Below, one piece after another: positions 32,494-43,780 of a stretch of 64,000 nucleotides of DNA. Positions within the stretch are counted from its first letter, which is position 1; each line of letters starts with the position of its first letter. The stretch comes from Candolleomyces eurysporus. Lineage: Eukaryota; Basidiomycota; Agaricomycetes; Agaricales; Psathyrellaceae. The DNA is taken from positions 1 through 64,000 of the forward strand of contig JANBPK010000830.1 of assembly GCA_027579435.1 (NCBI GenBank). The letters run 5' to 3'. A program made the translations under genes and the position numbers. Below the pieces are notes generated by a model, which had not been told where the DNA came from, did no database searches, and was given only the letters and a program-made list of their open reading frames with translations.

Positions 32494-34322
32494 ATGGTTG
32501 TCGCCGCTGTGCAGTCCGATAAGCCGGAGCAGCAGCAGGCTGCTCGTTCGTTACCTGGTACGTGGTCCATGCTGCCGCTCGTCACGTCCACCGTTATTCA
32601 NGACTTTTTTGTTTTCCTATCTACCAGAGTGCTGGGGACACCGTGGGGTGAGTCCTTCCAAGCACACCTCGGTCCACGTACAAGAACTCATCAATCACCT
32701 CGCGCGTTTGCTCGCNTGTCACAGGCTTCCTCCCGCTTCCCGGAGAACACCCTCGCGAGCTTCGAAGCTGCTATTCGCGATGGCGCCGAAGGCATTGAAA
32801 GCGGTACATATTCCACATCCGTGGCGTCTTTTTTTTTGTTTTAGGAGCATCCATACCCAATTTGCCCGTTAGACGTCCATGTTTCCAAGGATGATGTTGT
32901 GGTTATGTTCCATGATCCGGGTGAGTAGGCATTCCTNTGTCGATATTCTTTTCTTCTCTTCTTCTTCATTACNCTTCNTTCCTTTTTGTTCTTCTTCATT
33001 TACGTGGATGTTGGGCTGACCGGACCTTGCTCGCAGTGCTGACACGGACCACGGACTCGACGGGTGGGTCGATTTAATACGCTCAGCGTTGGCTGACGCT
33101 ATGCAAATATGTCCTGAACGCGCTTTCGAATTTGGTTAGGCCACATCAAGGAACGTAATTGGTATGGCGAAGATGGAATTGAACATGTCAGGACCATCAA
33201 GGAACCTAAACAAGCCATTCCGACATTTGCAGAGACTATCGAGCTTCTCATGAAGGTGAGACAACCATTTAATTTCGTGGTGCCCGCTTCATACCGACTC
33301 TCTCTCTCTCTTAGCCTGAGAACCAACACGTCAAATTCAACGTCGATGTCAAGGTGCAAAACGACCCGGATCGGCTCTTCCGGTTAATGCACAAGACTAT
33401 CAGTTCGCACCAAGACTGGGAAACCCTCCTCGCCCCNCGGATACTGTTGGGTCTCTGGCACCCTTGTTTCCTCCCTCATGCGAAGAACCATTTGGGATAT
33501 TGCAAGAGATCATATATTGGGAATGATACCGAGGTGGCGAGGAAGTATTTTTGGAATGAGTGTGAAACGTTTTCGATGAGCTTTGGTTCGTTGACGAACG
33601 CTGANGGGCAGAAGTGAGTTTCTTTTTTGGTCTTCGTCTCGTGGTTTCCTCTTCTCCTTCCCCTTTCATTCTGTCTGTCGGTCCTTTGATNCTTTCGGTA
33701 TTCTTGAATGTGCCCTTTGGAGTATGCCTGCGCTTCTTTCAGGGGTATCAAAATCTGTTTTATTAATGGGTTATGTCTATCTTTGTCGCTGAACATTGTT
33801 TGACTAACATGTGTTCACCCTCCTTTTTTCGATTTTTAGGTTCAGGAAACAGTGTAAGGCAGCTGGGAAGAAGATTATGGTTTGGACGGTTAATGAGCCT
33901 GCTCACATGATGGAGGTACGTGTTCTCCTGCCCCCTTTTCGAAGTCCAGAACCGTCGCCTGACCTCGGTTGAATTTCATAATATGAGCAGGCTGTTCGAT
34001 GGGGTGTCGATGTTATAATCACAGACACCACGTTGACATGGCTCGATCTGCGTAGAGCTTTGCAGGGTAANTTTTACAACTTACTCCACTCGACATCCCT
34101 TGTGACTTACCTTCTATCCTTCGTCTTCTTATCGCAGCCGACTATGACAAAATCATCTCGCAACACAGCCGCGTGTTCCTGTGGACGACGATATCCTACT
34201 ACTCGCCCATCATCTTCGCGTACAGCCGTCTCGCGAAGAAGTATCTCGAGAACATCGCTGGTCCTTTCGACAATTACGCAGCACTCCCTGCAACTTCGAC
34301 CGCAATTACGACTACGGCCTGA
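32494..34322 (+). CDS. Glycerophosphodiester phosphodiesterase, Pgc1-like
   Basis: Ten exons: 32494-32557, 32628-32647, 32725-32803, 32873-32920, 33037-33063, 33140-33255, 33315-33613, 33840-33915, 33991-34066 and 34138-34322. All phases agree. The GDPD active site is complete: CWGHRGASSRFPENT (catalytic His and the NT pair), then GAEGIESDVHVSKDDVVVMFHDP with the metal-binding Glu, Asp and second His. The C-terminal half keeps FRKQCKAAGKKIMVWTVNEP and RWGVDVIITDTT. A hydrophobic tail segment (FLWTTISYYSPIIFAYS) may anchor it. The closest known type is yeast Pgc1, which degrades phosphatidylglycerol. The Ns at 33437 and 33605 sit inside codons and do not shift the frame. Exons of 20 and 27 nt are notable. 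Confidence 0.88.
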
Positions 34323-34581
34323 TTTTGAAACGCTTTCATTTGTGACGACCCTATTCCATATACCCAACCTGCATAGAGAAACTGATAATGCCTGCGGACT
34401 TTTCTCCTTTCTACTGACACGAAGCGATTCTCACTCTGGTGTACTTTTATACGACTTACTTAGACGAGCGCTGGTGTACACAGTCTNTTTTCTGGGTTTT
34501 TGTGATGTTGACGAATTGGAACTTGATGCCTTCTCTTCCTCCTCCCTCTTAATTAAAAAAGTGAGAACTGCAAGAAACGAA

Positions 34582-34672
34582 AGCCCCCNCCCGGGTTCGA
34601 ACCNGGANCCTCCAGATTACGTAATTCTCCTACACGTAGAAGTCTGACGTCATAACCATTAGACAACGAGGC
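34582..34672 (-). tRNA. tRNA-Arg (anticodon UCU), with 19-nt intron
   Basis: On the minus strand the gene starts GCCTCGTTGTCTAATGG at 34672. The anticodon stem TCAGA (34647-34643) pairs with TCTGG (34616-34612) with one G-U. The loop reads C-T-TCT-A-[intron]-A, giving anticodon UCU at 34640-34638. The intron is 34636-34618, between positions 37 and 38, the normal place. The T arm is CCNGG-TTCGAAC-CCGGG. Three Ns fall in or beside GC runs (34589, 34604, 34608). The 3' acceptor strand reads NGGGGGC, leaving one G-G mismatch and one G-U against the 5' strand, probably tied to the N. It lies between the GDPD stop and the CorA-type gene. Confidence 0.8.
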
Positions 34673-34791
34673 CAGGTGAAAAGGCGTGAGTGAGTGATCC
34701 GGGTTGGCCGCANACCCAATTTCCAGAGTTTGTTCTCTTTCATTCCAGTTTCAGCAGCGCTCGTCGTCCGTCGAGGCTCGAGGAAAAAAAA

Positions 34792-37700
34792 ATGGTGACC
34801 TCTCCCCAGGACACCAATGCCGCCGGTGTTGGTGGAATCCTCTCTGGGTCCCCGACATCCATCCAGCACCATTCACCAGTTCGACGACGGACCAACTCCA
34901 ACGACTCCAGGGACCGTCATTCAGATAGTGACCCTCTGGGAGGACGAGCGAATACCAATACCTTTATTGCTGCGACGCTCGCTGCACGGCACTCCCCGAC
35001 GCTGGTGCGCTCGTTCGACCCTAATGATCCAGATGTGCGAGAGAGGCAGCGGACGATGGATGTGGATATGGCCATGCAGCTTTCGAGAGCGCGCAGGGAG
35101 ACTGTGACGTCTACGACTTCCCCGTTTGACACACACCCGCCTATTATCCACCAGGGGCTGGGACACGGACACCATCACCTCCACCACCATCCGCGGCACC
35201 GGCAGCAGCCAGAAGAGCGTTCGCCAGAGCGGAGTGTGTTCCCGGTTTTACTCGACGAAGAGGAGGATTTGGGTCTGGGGTATGACCATCCGCACCAGGA
35301 TGTCGACCTTGGAGGGGTAGGAGGTGTGGGTGNCGGGGGTGTCGGGGATGGGAGCGAAGTCCTTCTGAATGACGCAGGGAGCGTGGACGGAGATACCCTC
35401 ATCCCTCGTCGCACGCGGTCGGACCCCTCCCTGCGCACTACCACTACAACAGCCACTCCTGGAGTACCTGGTGGTGTTCGCCTCGAAATCCCAGACGACC
35501 TCCCCTCTTCGTCAAANTACGGTTTACCNACCTACCAGCCTAATGTATCAAGGACAAGCTTCGATTTCAGCAGGATGGAGGAGTTTGCCGCCGTTGAGAA
35601 GGCTCATTTGGGGATAGGATCACCTGTTTCGGCGACGACGGCAACGCGGTTCGCTGTTCCTGAGCCTGTTCACGTTCACCATGGAAGGCCTAGTCTGACG
35701 GCTTCAGGGTCCGGTCATGATGCGGACCTGGGTGTAGGGGTAAGAGGACAGCAGCAGAACGGAGGGATCCTAGGCGCAGGGCACGCCTCCACATCCTCCA
35801 TCCCGCGTATCTCTGGGGATATGCAGTCCTCCCAGCTTCCTCAGAGCTCTTCGTCTGGAGCGGAGGATATCGAGCACGGTCAACAGCTGCCGCAGAANCC
35901 ACTGAGGCACCGCAAGATAAGCCAGTCCAACTCTGCTCGGCCACGNCCTGCTAGGAAAGGAATNGGAGGCAAGATCTCGCTATTCGAATCGGCTCCNACC
36001 GANCCCGTTCCCCGACTCCCTCCCCTCCTCTCATCCAACCTCGCAGCCTCGAGCGGTCTCAANCCNTACTCCGACTTTGTCATTTCCGCTACTTCAGGTA
36101 GTGCNGCNCAGGTACTTGGAGGGAATTTGCACCCNGCAGGACAAGGNCACGACAGACCGTACAGGTTCTCNTTCTACTCCAACGCNCTCAGTGCGACGAT
36201 TCATGCGAGGAGTCTGAGCGAGTTGCCTGCGGAGGGACAGTCGTTTGAAGACTTGTTTGCTGGGAACCAGCCGCAGGCCCCNCCTCCCCCTTTCCAAGCG
36301 TCATCNCTTCCTATGCCACATGCCAATCTTAGTAATGGNAGCAGTGGGCATGGGATTAATGGGAACGACATTGGGTACCTTGGGTCGATTCCTAAAGATA
36401 GGCCCACGTCCAGTCTGGCGTTTACGCCTCCGCCGCCTGGGTTTGTTGCGGGACATAGGACGAGCCCGTCGGATGGNGCGAGTTTGTATGCGAGTAGTGC
36501 GAGGAGGGTTGTGGTCCCCGAGAAAGCTCCAGGGTTGGCGCAGGGAGAGTCGGATAATACGTGGTGGCTGGATGTGATGTGTCCTACGGATGAAGAGATG
36601 AAGATGTTGAGCAAGGTTAGTCTCAAAACAGCGTCTTTCGNAATTTTGTTTTGACGTCCATGCTTCTGCTTTATAGGTTTTCAATATCCATCCACTGACA
36701 ACGGAAGATATTCTCATGGAAGAAACGCGCGAAAAGATTGAACTTTTCAGGAATTACTATCTCGTTTGTTTCCGAGGTTTCGACCAGGATCAGTATAGCC
36801 CGACACATCTCGAACCCCTCAACATGTATATCATCGTNTTCAGAGAAGGCACACTTTCGGTATGTCTGTTCTCCTTTCCCAGCGCTACTATGACTCANTT
36901 GCCCATTCCTCAGTTCCACTTCCGCCCCACCCCACATCCTCAGAATGTCCGCCGGCGCATTAAACANCTCAAAGACTACATCTCCGTCACCTCTGACTGG
37001 ATTTCCTATGCCCTCATTGATGACATCACCGATGCCTTTGGTCCCCTCATTCAAAGCATCGAATACGAAGTCGACAGTATTGATGAGCTTGTCTTGATTC
37101 TCAAAGAGGCTGAACAGAGCGACATGTTAAGGAGGATAGGTACATGCCGCAAGAAAGTCATGGGTTTGTTNAGGTTGATGGGAAATAAGGCTGATGTTGT
37201 GAANGGGNTGGCGAAGAGGTGTAATGAGAATTGGAGGGTNGCNCCTACNAGTGATATCGTGAGTCCTTTTCNTCCTCTCTAGTCATTCCTCTGCATNTAT
37301 GGGTTGGATTGNCAATTATTGAATCGACGCTAACAACCCGACCCGTTTCTTTTNCTCCGGTTTTTATATNTNACAGGGNCTTTATCTATCCGATATCCAA
37401 GACCATCTCATCACCATGACGCAAAANTTGAATCACTACGAAAAGATTCTGTCCCGGTCTCATTCGAACTATCTGGCTCAAATTTCCATTGAGATGACAG
37501 ATGCGAANAANCAGATCAACGATGTCCTGTCTAAACTCACTGCTCTCGGTACTGTCCTCATTCCGATGAACTTGGTGACGGGTCTCTGGGGTATGAACGT
37601 GCATGTCCCTGGTGAAGGTGTTGAGGTGAGTCTTCTATTNTCCCTTTCCCGTTTCCTTCTNTNNTNTTCGGGGGNGCACNGGCTGATNGCTGGCAACAGG

Positions 37701-37792
37701 GATACACATGGTTCGCGTCTATCATCGCATGTCTTGCTGCATTCGCCCTCATCGGAGGGTACTCGACCTACAAGTTTATGGTTCCCAAGTAA
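34792..37792 (+). CDS. CorA-type magnesium transporter, ALR1/MNR2 family
   Basis: Five exons: 34792-36615, 36677-36859, 36914-37258, 37377-37625 and 37700-37792. They give 897 residues. The first 590 or so are cytosolic and largely disordered, rich in Ser, Pro, His and Gly (HHHLHHHPRH). The family block FYSNXLSATIHARSLSELP and the CorA fold follow: WWLDVMCPTDEEMKMLSKVF, HPLTTEDILMEETREKIE, then the long stalk helix (KILSRSHSNYLAQISIEM). The first membrane helix ends in the GMN selectivity motif (LVTGLWGMNVHVPG). The second is YTWFASIIACLAAFALIGGY, with a short basic end. It imports Mg2+ at the plasma membrane (Alr1) or releases it from the vacuole (Mnr2); the sequence does not decide which. 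About 25 Ns fall in the gene, all compatible with an intact frame. Confidence 0.92.
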
Positions 37793-37824
37793 CCAACCAA
37801 CCTTCCGGCGATTGTTCNTTTCAT

Positions 37825-38220
37825 CCATCATTTCGAAGTCATCATTCATTTAGACGTACAGACATATTATGCATCCCANCCAGACATACACGCTTACATG
37901 ACAGCTGTCCTCTTCACGCCGTNTCTTATNCTGGATCCTTGGGCATTGGTCAACGGACTCGTAACGCAGCATACNTTATCATTTTACTCATNTCTTGAAT
38001 AACGATATCTCTTTCTCACATCTCCACCGAATGCTTAGCGCTGTGCCGCAAGTAGATAGAGTTTTCGTTTTATTCATCTGGCGTTGCTAGCAGACTCTGC
38101 CGTATTCATGGGAATCCAGGTTGGTCGTCTGGTGAAAGGGGTCTTGCACAGCAATCTTTGTGGGAAGCGACTTGAACAGCACGCTATGAGGCAGCTATGC
38201 GTATGGAGTTTTCCCCCCTT
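37825..38220. repeat. CorA 3'-flank block, copy A (source copy)
   Basis: DNA just after the CorA stop. It carries TCATTCATTTAGACGTA near 37842 and continues through the text around CGGACTCGTAACGCAGC. The same block recurs at about 40885-41290 and 43520-43780, directly behind the truncated NLR copies 1 and 2. It marks the left edge of the NLR duplication unit. Confidence 0.75.
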
Positions 38221-38269
38221 ACCCCGGTCTTCCACATTGTGCTCGGGCTTTTGGCTCNGTGATATATAG

Positions 38270-38476
38270 GCTGCCTCTTCATATGTATGAGGCCGGCCTC
38301 TCATATGCAGGACCGCCTCTTCATATAAACCCCCGCCTCTTCATATTAACGCCTGCCTCTTCATATAAACCCCCGCCTCTTCTTATTAACGCCTGCCTCT
38401 TCATATGAATCTGCCTCTTTATACGACCTGCCTCTTTATATGAACCTGCCTCTTTATATGAACCTGCCTCTTTATC
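38270..38476. repeat. Tandem repeat, 18-20 nt unit, block 1
   Basis: About eleven imperfect units. Early ones read near CCGCCTCTTCATATAAACCC; later ones settle into CCTGCCTCTTTATATGAA. A similar array restarts at 38690 after about 210 bases of unrelated sequence. Confidence 0.8.
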
Positions 38477-38689
38477 GGTCCGGCTTCGATCCTCCCCGCC
38501 AAATCGACCGTCCTGGACCGGAATACAGCCCAAAATGAGACTCTACAAGACGGCAGAGTCTGCTGTAGAACGGGCAATATAATGCATTCTTGGTAGTCTA
38601 AATACAGTATTCGGGGCNACAATACAGCCAAAGGTAGAACCCGCTCCTTCCAACTTGAAGCAGCTAGAGATAAAACCCCGGGGGCCCGC

Positions 38690-38862
38690 CTCCGACTCTT
38701 CATATAAACCCCCGCCTCTTCATATGAACCTGCCTCTTTATATGAACGTTACCTGCCTCTTTATATGAACCTGTCTCTTTATATGAATCTGCCTCTTTAT
38801 ATGAACCTGCCTCTTCATATATCTGATGCCCGCCTCATCATATAAAGCCCGCCTCGTAAAGC
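38690..38862. repeat. Tandem repeat, 18-20 nt unit, block 2
   Basis: About eight units of the same family as 38270-38476, including near-perfect CCTGCCTCTTTATATGAA. A degenerate version lies upstream of NLR 2 at about 41395-41520. Confidence 0.8.
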
Positions 38863-39040
38863 CTACCTTTTCGCCCCGGGCCCGTCTTCAACTGCATCAC
38901 ATACTGCGTCCACTCTTGCTACTTCGCTTCCTCACCACTCTGCTACCACTCTTTCAGGCTACACCTCTAGAAAATCACTTTGGAACAGAGAACATACTCG
39001 AAAAGGTGCTCTATAACAGGACGGCTGCGTTGAGGGGGAG

Positions 39041-40768
39041 ATGAGCTCGAGTAAGTACAACGCCCCAATACCAATTGCAATTATCCAATTGCAATATCGT
39101 CCTCTTTCTGATATATATTCGACTCAGGTCGACCAATACACATTTTAGAACGGTCTCAGGCCAATATAAACCATCTTATTGCGTACCAAGTCGAAGGAGA
39201 CTTCCACCAGCCTCTGCTGACTGTAAGCGCCGAGGAGAAGAGTAAGTAGCCTCCTTGAATTTTGCTAAATAATCTCTAAAGACTTTCCTTTAGGTCTATT
39301 CGAGCTTCTTCAGCCCATTTCGGGTGCATCTCACACTCGAGATAGGAAGCGATCACCTCCGGATTCTGCCTATCTCCCAGGAACCAGGCTGGAGGTAGTC
39401 GAGAAAGTCAACGTCTGGGCGAATAGCCCAATTTTTACTGATACAGAACCTCATATCTGCTGGATGTACGGATATGTTGGGAGCGGCAAGTCATCGATAT
39501 CCCAGGAAGTATGCGACAAATCCGAGCGGCAGGACAGACCTGTCGCAAGTTTCTTTTTCTTCCGAACTGCGGGTGATAGGAGCAAGATCTGGAGGCTCGC
39601 TACGACTTTGGCAAGTCAAATGGCGACGGTCATTCCCGAGACGGGACCCTTCATCCGTGCGGCTGTGAGCGCCAACCCGGGTTTACTAAATCCAGACGAG
39701 GTTGGATTTTCTGTGCATGCTCGGATGCAGCGGCTAGTCTATGCACCATTCAAAGCTGCCATCCGAAGAAGAAACCGAGTCAGGGCGTTGGCGCAAGGTC
39801 CATTTCTTATCGTGTTGGATGGGCTGGACGAGTGCGATAACAAAGGTGAAGTCCAGGAGCTTATCGACGGCATGCTCTTGTTTTTCAGCGAAAACCCCTT
39901 CATACCCTTCCGCGTTTTTATCACGAGCCGAGCGGAACAATACATCCAATCTCGTCTGGATGTTCCTGGAGTCCACTTGGAAAACCTTGTGGATCATTGT
40001 TCCGACGACGACATGGCCGCATTCCTACGAGTCATGTTCAAGGATGGTTGTAGGCGGGACCCAGTCGTCAAAGCGTACGTTCAACAGCACGGAACGTGGC
40101 CTACTCCGGATGACAGATGCAAATTGGTCAAGCATATCGGCGGTTCCTTCGTTTTCGCTTCTGAAGTGGTCAAATTCGTCATGGGATCGAACACTGTGGG
40201 TGACCACCAAACCACCCCCATGGATCGCCTTCCCCTGGCCCTCAAAATGAACCCCTGCCTCGATGACTTATATTCACAAACATTAGCGCGATCCGAACAT
40301 CTCCCTCATTTTACCGCAATCATCTCGACCCTTGCTCTATTCCCTAGCCCCCTTTCGATATCGGAAACCGCAGAAGCTCTTGGAATCAACATATACGAGG
40401 TAGTCAATGTCCTCGTGAATTTGCAACCCGTCATCCAGGTCCCAGGAACAGATGGCATTCCCGTTACACTCTGTCATACTTCCCTCCGCGACTTTCTGAC
40501 CACCCAAAGTCGATCAGGACGTTTCTTTGTGCACCTGTCCCATCACGTCACCCTCTTCCGTCGCTGGCTTGAAGGTCCATTCATATCCCGTCCACGTAGG
40601 TGGGCTCCTTCATTTGCTCGGATTAGCTCCCACCGGTTGCTTTGTACGGTCTTAGATGGTCGTTGGACCAGTGGTACCTCTGGTATCCTAGGGTATCGGT
40701 ATCGGGGGCCCATTCTACTCATCCAGATCGCTCAAATTCACTCACCAGCCTTGGGAGCATACTCATAG
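39041..40768 (+). CDS. NACHT NLR protein, copy 1, lacking TPR region
   Basis: Exons 39041-39050, 39149-39241 and 39294-40768 give 525 residues. The first 40 residues (YQVEGDFHQPLLTVSAEEK) are encoded by a 10-nt and a 93-nt exon and match no known effector domain. A linker typical of fungal NLRs follows (LFELLQPISGASHTRDRKR, then PGTRLEVVEKV). The NACHT domain has Walker A GYVGSGKSS, Walker B FLIVLDGLDECD and sensor-like FRVFITSRAEQY, then a winged-helix-like part (SISETAEALGINIYEVV) and LCHTSLRDFL. Copy 3 continues into TPR repeats. Here a deletion of roughly 200 bases shifts the frame, giving QIHSPALGAYS and a stop. Remnant TPR text (SLTSLGSILIDRYRRSGTV) lies after the stop in another frame. 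The product would be a NACHT protein without a sensor, or a pseudogene. Confidence 0.85.
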
Positions 40769-40884
40769 ATCGCTATCGGCGTTCAGGAACCGTGGCCGAC
40801 GTTGAGGAGGCCATTTCCCTATATCGCGAAATGCTCCCACTTCTACCATCACCTCATCCGTCCCGCTCACTCTCACCCTTCAAG

Positions 40885-41290
40885 CATCTTTTCGAATTTA
40901 TCATTCATTTAGACGTATAGACGTATTATGCATCCTATCCAGACATACACGCTTACATGACAAGTGTCCTCTTCACGCCGTATCTTATCCTTGGGCATTG
41001 GTCAACGGACTCGTAACGCAGCATACATTATCATTTTACTCATTTCTTGAATAACGATATCTCTTTCTCACATTTATATATTTATACCGAATGCTTAGTG
41101 CTGTGCTGTACGTAGATAGAGTTTTCGTTTTATTCATCTGTGTTGTTACCGGCAGACTGCCGTATTCCCGGGCACTCGAAACTCAGGTTGGTCGTAAAAG
41201 GGGTCTTGCACAGTAATCTTTGCGAAATGACTTGAACAAGCTATGAGGCGGCTACGCGTATGGGGTTTTTCCCCTGGCCCTGGTCTTCCA
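40885..41290. repeat. CorA 3'-flank block, copy B
   Basis: Begins where the NLR TPR remnant stops matching copy 3, just after CACTCTCACCCTTCAA. It then follows the CorA 3' flank. This is a duplication junction. Confidence 0.75.
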
Positions 41291-41306
41291 CTCGTGCCCG
41301 GCCTTA

Positions 41307-41334
41307 AAAAAATAAAAATAAAAATAAAAATAAA
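41307..41334. repeat. AAAAT pentanucleotide microsatellite
   Basis: About five AAAAT units between the CorA-flank copy and the degenerate tandem repeats. Confidence 0.75.
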
Positions 41335-41675
41335 TTGTTATATTCTTCTTTTGCGGTGATATATAAAGGGCTGCTTCTTCAATATCGAGACCGCCCATCT
41401 ATACTCCCTTCCCATATAAGGACCGCCTCTCCCTATAAAGTCCGCCTCTTCATACGAGGATTGCCTCTTCACACGAGGATTGCCTCCCCATATAAAGTCC
41501 ACTTATTCATATAAAGGCCCCCTATTCCCCCCGTCTTCTGCATCATATACGGGGTCGCTTCCTCATCACTCTGCTACCTCTCTTTCAGGCGTTCCACACC
41601 TCTAGAAAATCACTTTGGAACGGAAATCATACCCGAAAAGGTCCTCTATACCAGGACAGCGGCGTTGAAGGGGGG

Positions 41676-43403
41676 ATGAGCTCGAGTAAGTACAATGCCC
41701 CAATACCAATCATCCAATTGCAATACCGTGCTCATTATTCGACTCAGGTCGACTAATACATATTTTAGAGGGGTCTCAGCATGCCAATGTAGGCGATGTT
41801 ATCACGTACCAAGTCAAAGGCGACTTCCACCAGCCTCTGCTGACTGTAAGCGCCGAGGAGAAGACTCAGAAGAGTAAGTGGCCTCCTTGAACTCTGCTAA
41901 ATAGTTGCTAAATTCACCCCTTTAGGTTTATTCCAGCTTCTGCAGCCCATTTCGGATGCATCTCACACTCGAGACAGGAAACGATCGCCTCCGGACTCTG
42001 CCTGTATGCAAGGAACGAGGCTGGAGGTAGTCGAGAAAGTCAACGCCTGGGCGAACAGCCCAATTTCGACCCATACGGAACCACATATCTGCTGGATGTA
42101 TGGTTATGTTGGGAGTGGCAAGTCGTCCATATCCCAAGAAGTATGCGACAAATCCGAGCGGCAGGGCAAACCTGTTGCGAGTTTCTTTTTCTTCCGGAAT
42201 GCGGCCGATAGGAGCAAGATCTGGAGGCTCGCCACGACTTTGGCAAGTCAAATGGCGACGGTCATCCCCGGGACAAAACCCTTCATCCGTGCAGCTGTGG
42301 ATGCTAATCCGGGTTTGCTGGATCCAGGCGAGGCGGCTGGATTTTCTATACGAGCCCGGATGCAGCGGCTAGTCTATGCACCATTCAAAGCTGCCATCCG
42401 ACGAAGAGACCGAGTCAGGGCGTTGGCGCAAGGTCCATTTCTTATCGTGTTGGATGGGCTGGACGAGTGCGATAACAAAGATGAAGTCCAGGAGCTTATC
42501 GACGGCATGCTCTTGTTCTTCAGCGAAAACCCCTTCATACCCTTCCGCGTTTTCATCACGAGCCGAGTGGAACAATACATCCAATCTCGTCTGGATGTTC
42601 CTGGAGTCCACTTGGAAAACCTCGCAAATCATTGTTCCGACGACGACATCGCCACATTCCTGCGATTCATGTTCGAGGACGGATGTAGGCGGGACCCAGT
42701 CGTCAAAGCGTACGTTCAGCAGCACGGAACGTGGCCTACTCCGGATGACAGATGCAAATTGGTCAAGCATATCGGCGGGTCCTTCATTTTCGCTTCTGAA
42801 GTGCTCAAATTCATTATGGGATCGAACACCGTGGGTGACCACCAAACGACACCCATGGATCGCCTTCCCCTGGCCCTCAAAATGAACCTCGGCCTCGATG
42901 ACCTATATGCACAAACATTGGCGCGATCCGAACATCTCCCTCATTTCACCGCGATCATCTCAACCCTTGCTCTATTCCCTAACCCCCTTTCGATATCGGA
43001 AACCGCAGAAGCTCTTGGAATCAACATATACAAGGTAGTCAATGTCCTCGTCAATTTGCAAGCCGTCATCCATGTCCCAGGAACAGATGGCATTCCCGTT
43101 ACACTCTGTCATACTTCCCTCCGCGACTTTCTGACCACCCAAAGTCGATCAGGACGTTTCTTTGTGCACCTGTCCCATCACGTCACCCTCTTCCGTCGCT
43201 GGCTTGAAGGTCCATTCATATTCCGTCCACGGAGGTGGGCTCCTTCATTTGCCCGGATGAGCTCCCACCGGTTGCTTTGTACGGTCCTAGATGCTCGTTG
43301 GACCAGTGGTACCTCTGGTATCCTAGGATATCGGTATCGGGGGCCCATTCTGCTCTTCCAGATCATTCAAATTCACTCACCAGCCTTGGGAGCATACTCA
43401 TAG
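41676..43403 (+). CDS. NACHT NLR protein, copy 2, lacking TPR region
   Basis: Exons 41676-41685, 41769-41873 and 41926-43403 give 530 residues. The domain order is as in copy 1: short N-terminal peptide (SQHANVGDVITYQVKGDFHQ), PGTR-type linker (here MQGTRLEVVEKVNAW), NACHT with GYVGSGKSS and FLIVLDGLDECD, then LCHTSLRDFLTTQ. The frame ends with QIHSPALGAYS at the same deletion as in copy 1. The first half is close to copy 3 (FRNAADRSKIW, GTKPFIRAAVDANP, FIFASEVLKFIMG). The second half is close to copy 1 (LALFPNPLSISETAEALGIN, WAPSFARMSSHRLL). The switch lies around 42900-42965, so this copy looks like a recombinant. Fungal NLRs of this sort sense non-self or damage and trigger defence or cell death; that is family knowledge. 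Confidence 0.85.
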
Positions 43404-43519
43404 ATCGCTATCGGCGTTCAGGAACCGTGGCCGACGTTGAGGAGGCCATTTCCTATATCGCGAAACGCTCCCACTTCTACCATCACCTCATCCGTCTCGC
43501 TCACTCTCACCCTTCAAGC

Positions 43520-43780
43520 ATCTTTTCGAATTTATCATTCATTTAGACGTACAGACGTATTATGCATCCTATCCAGACATACACGCTTACATGACAAGTG
43601 TCCTCTTCACGCCGTATCTTATCCTGGATCCTCGGGCATTGGTCAACGGACTCGTAACGCAGCATACATTATCATTTTACTCATTTCTTGAATAACGATA
43701 TTTCTTNCTCACAATCACGCTGATTGAATGCTTAGCGCTGTGCTGGACGTAGATGGAGTTTTCCTTTCAATTGTCTAGCT
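43520..43780. repeat. CorA 3'-flank block, copy C
   Basis: The third copy of the block is shorter. Its match fades after about 43780, where copies A and B continue for another 130 bases or so. Confidence 0.7.

Larger units (their letters stand above)
37793..39040. other. Repeat-rich region upstream of NLR 1
   Basis: About 1.25 kb with the CorA 3' flank, two blocks of short tandem repeats and the conserved NLR 5' leader (from about 38930). No gene is seen. Confidence 0.6.
40769..41675. other. TPR remnant, CorA 3'-flank copy and NLR 2 leader
   Basis: Untranslated TPR remnant to about 40880, then the CorA 3'-flank block to about 41290, an (AAAAT)n microsatellite, degenerate 18-20 nt repeats, and from about 41590 the leader shared by all three NLR genes. 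Confidence 0.65.

Noticed and set aside
38270..38862. Regular short repeats that might suggest a CRISPR array
   Set aside because: Units follow each other directly without unique spacers of constant size, and the genome is eukaryotic. It is a tandem repeat.
40769..40918. Separate small TPR gene behind NLR 1
   Set aside because: The text matches the TPR region of copy 3 and is out of frame because of the shared deletion; it is a remnant of NLR 1.
37825..43780. Transposon as the source of the thrice-repeated block
   Set aside because: No transposase, terminal repeats or target-site duplication is seen. The block is simply the 3' flank of CorA carried by tandem duplication.
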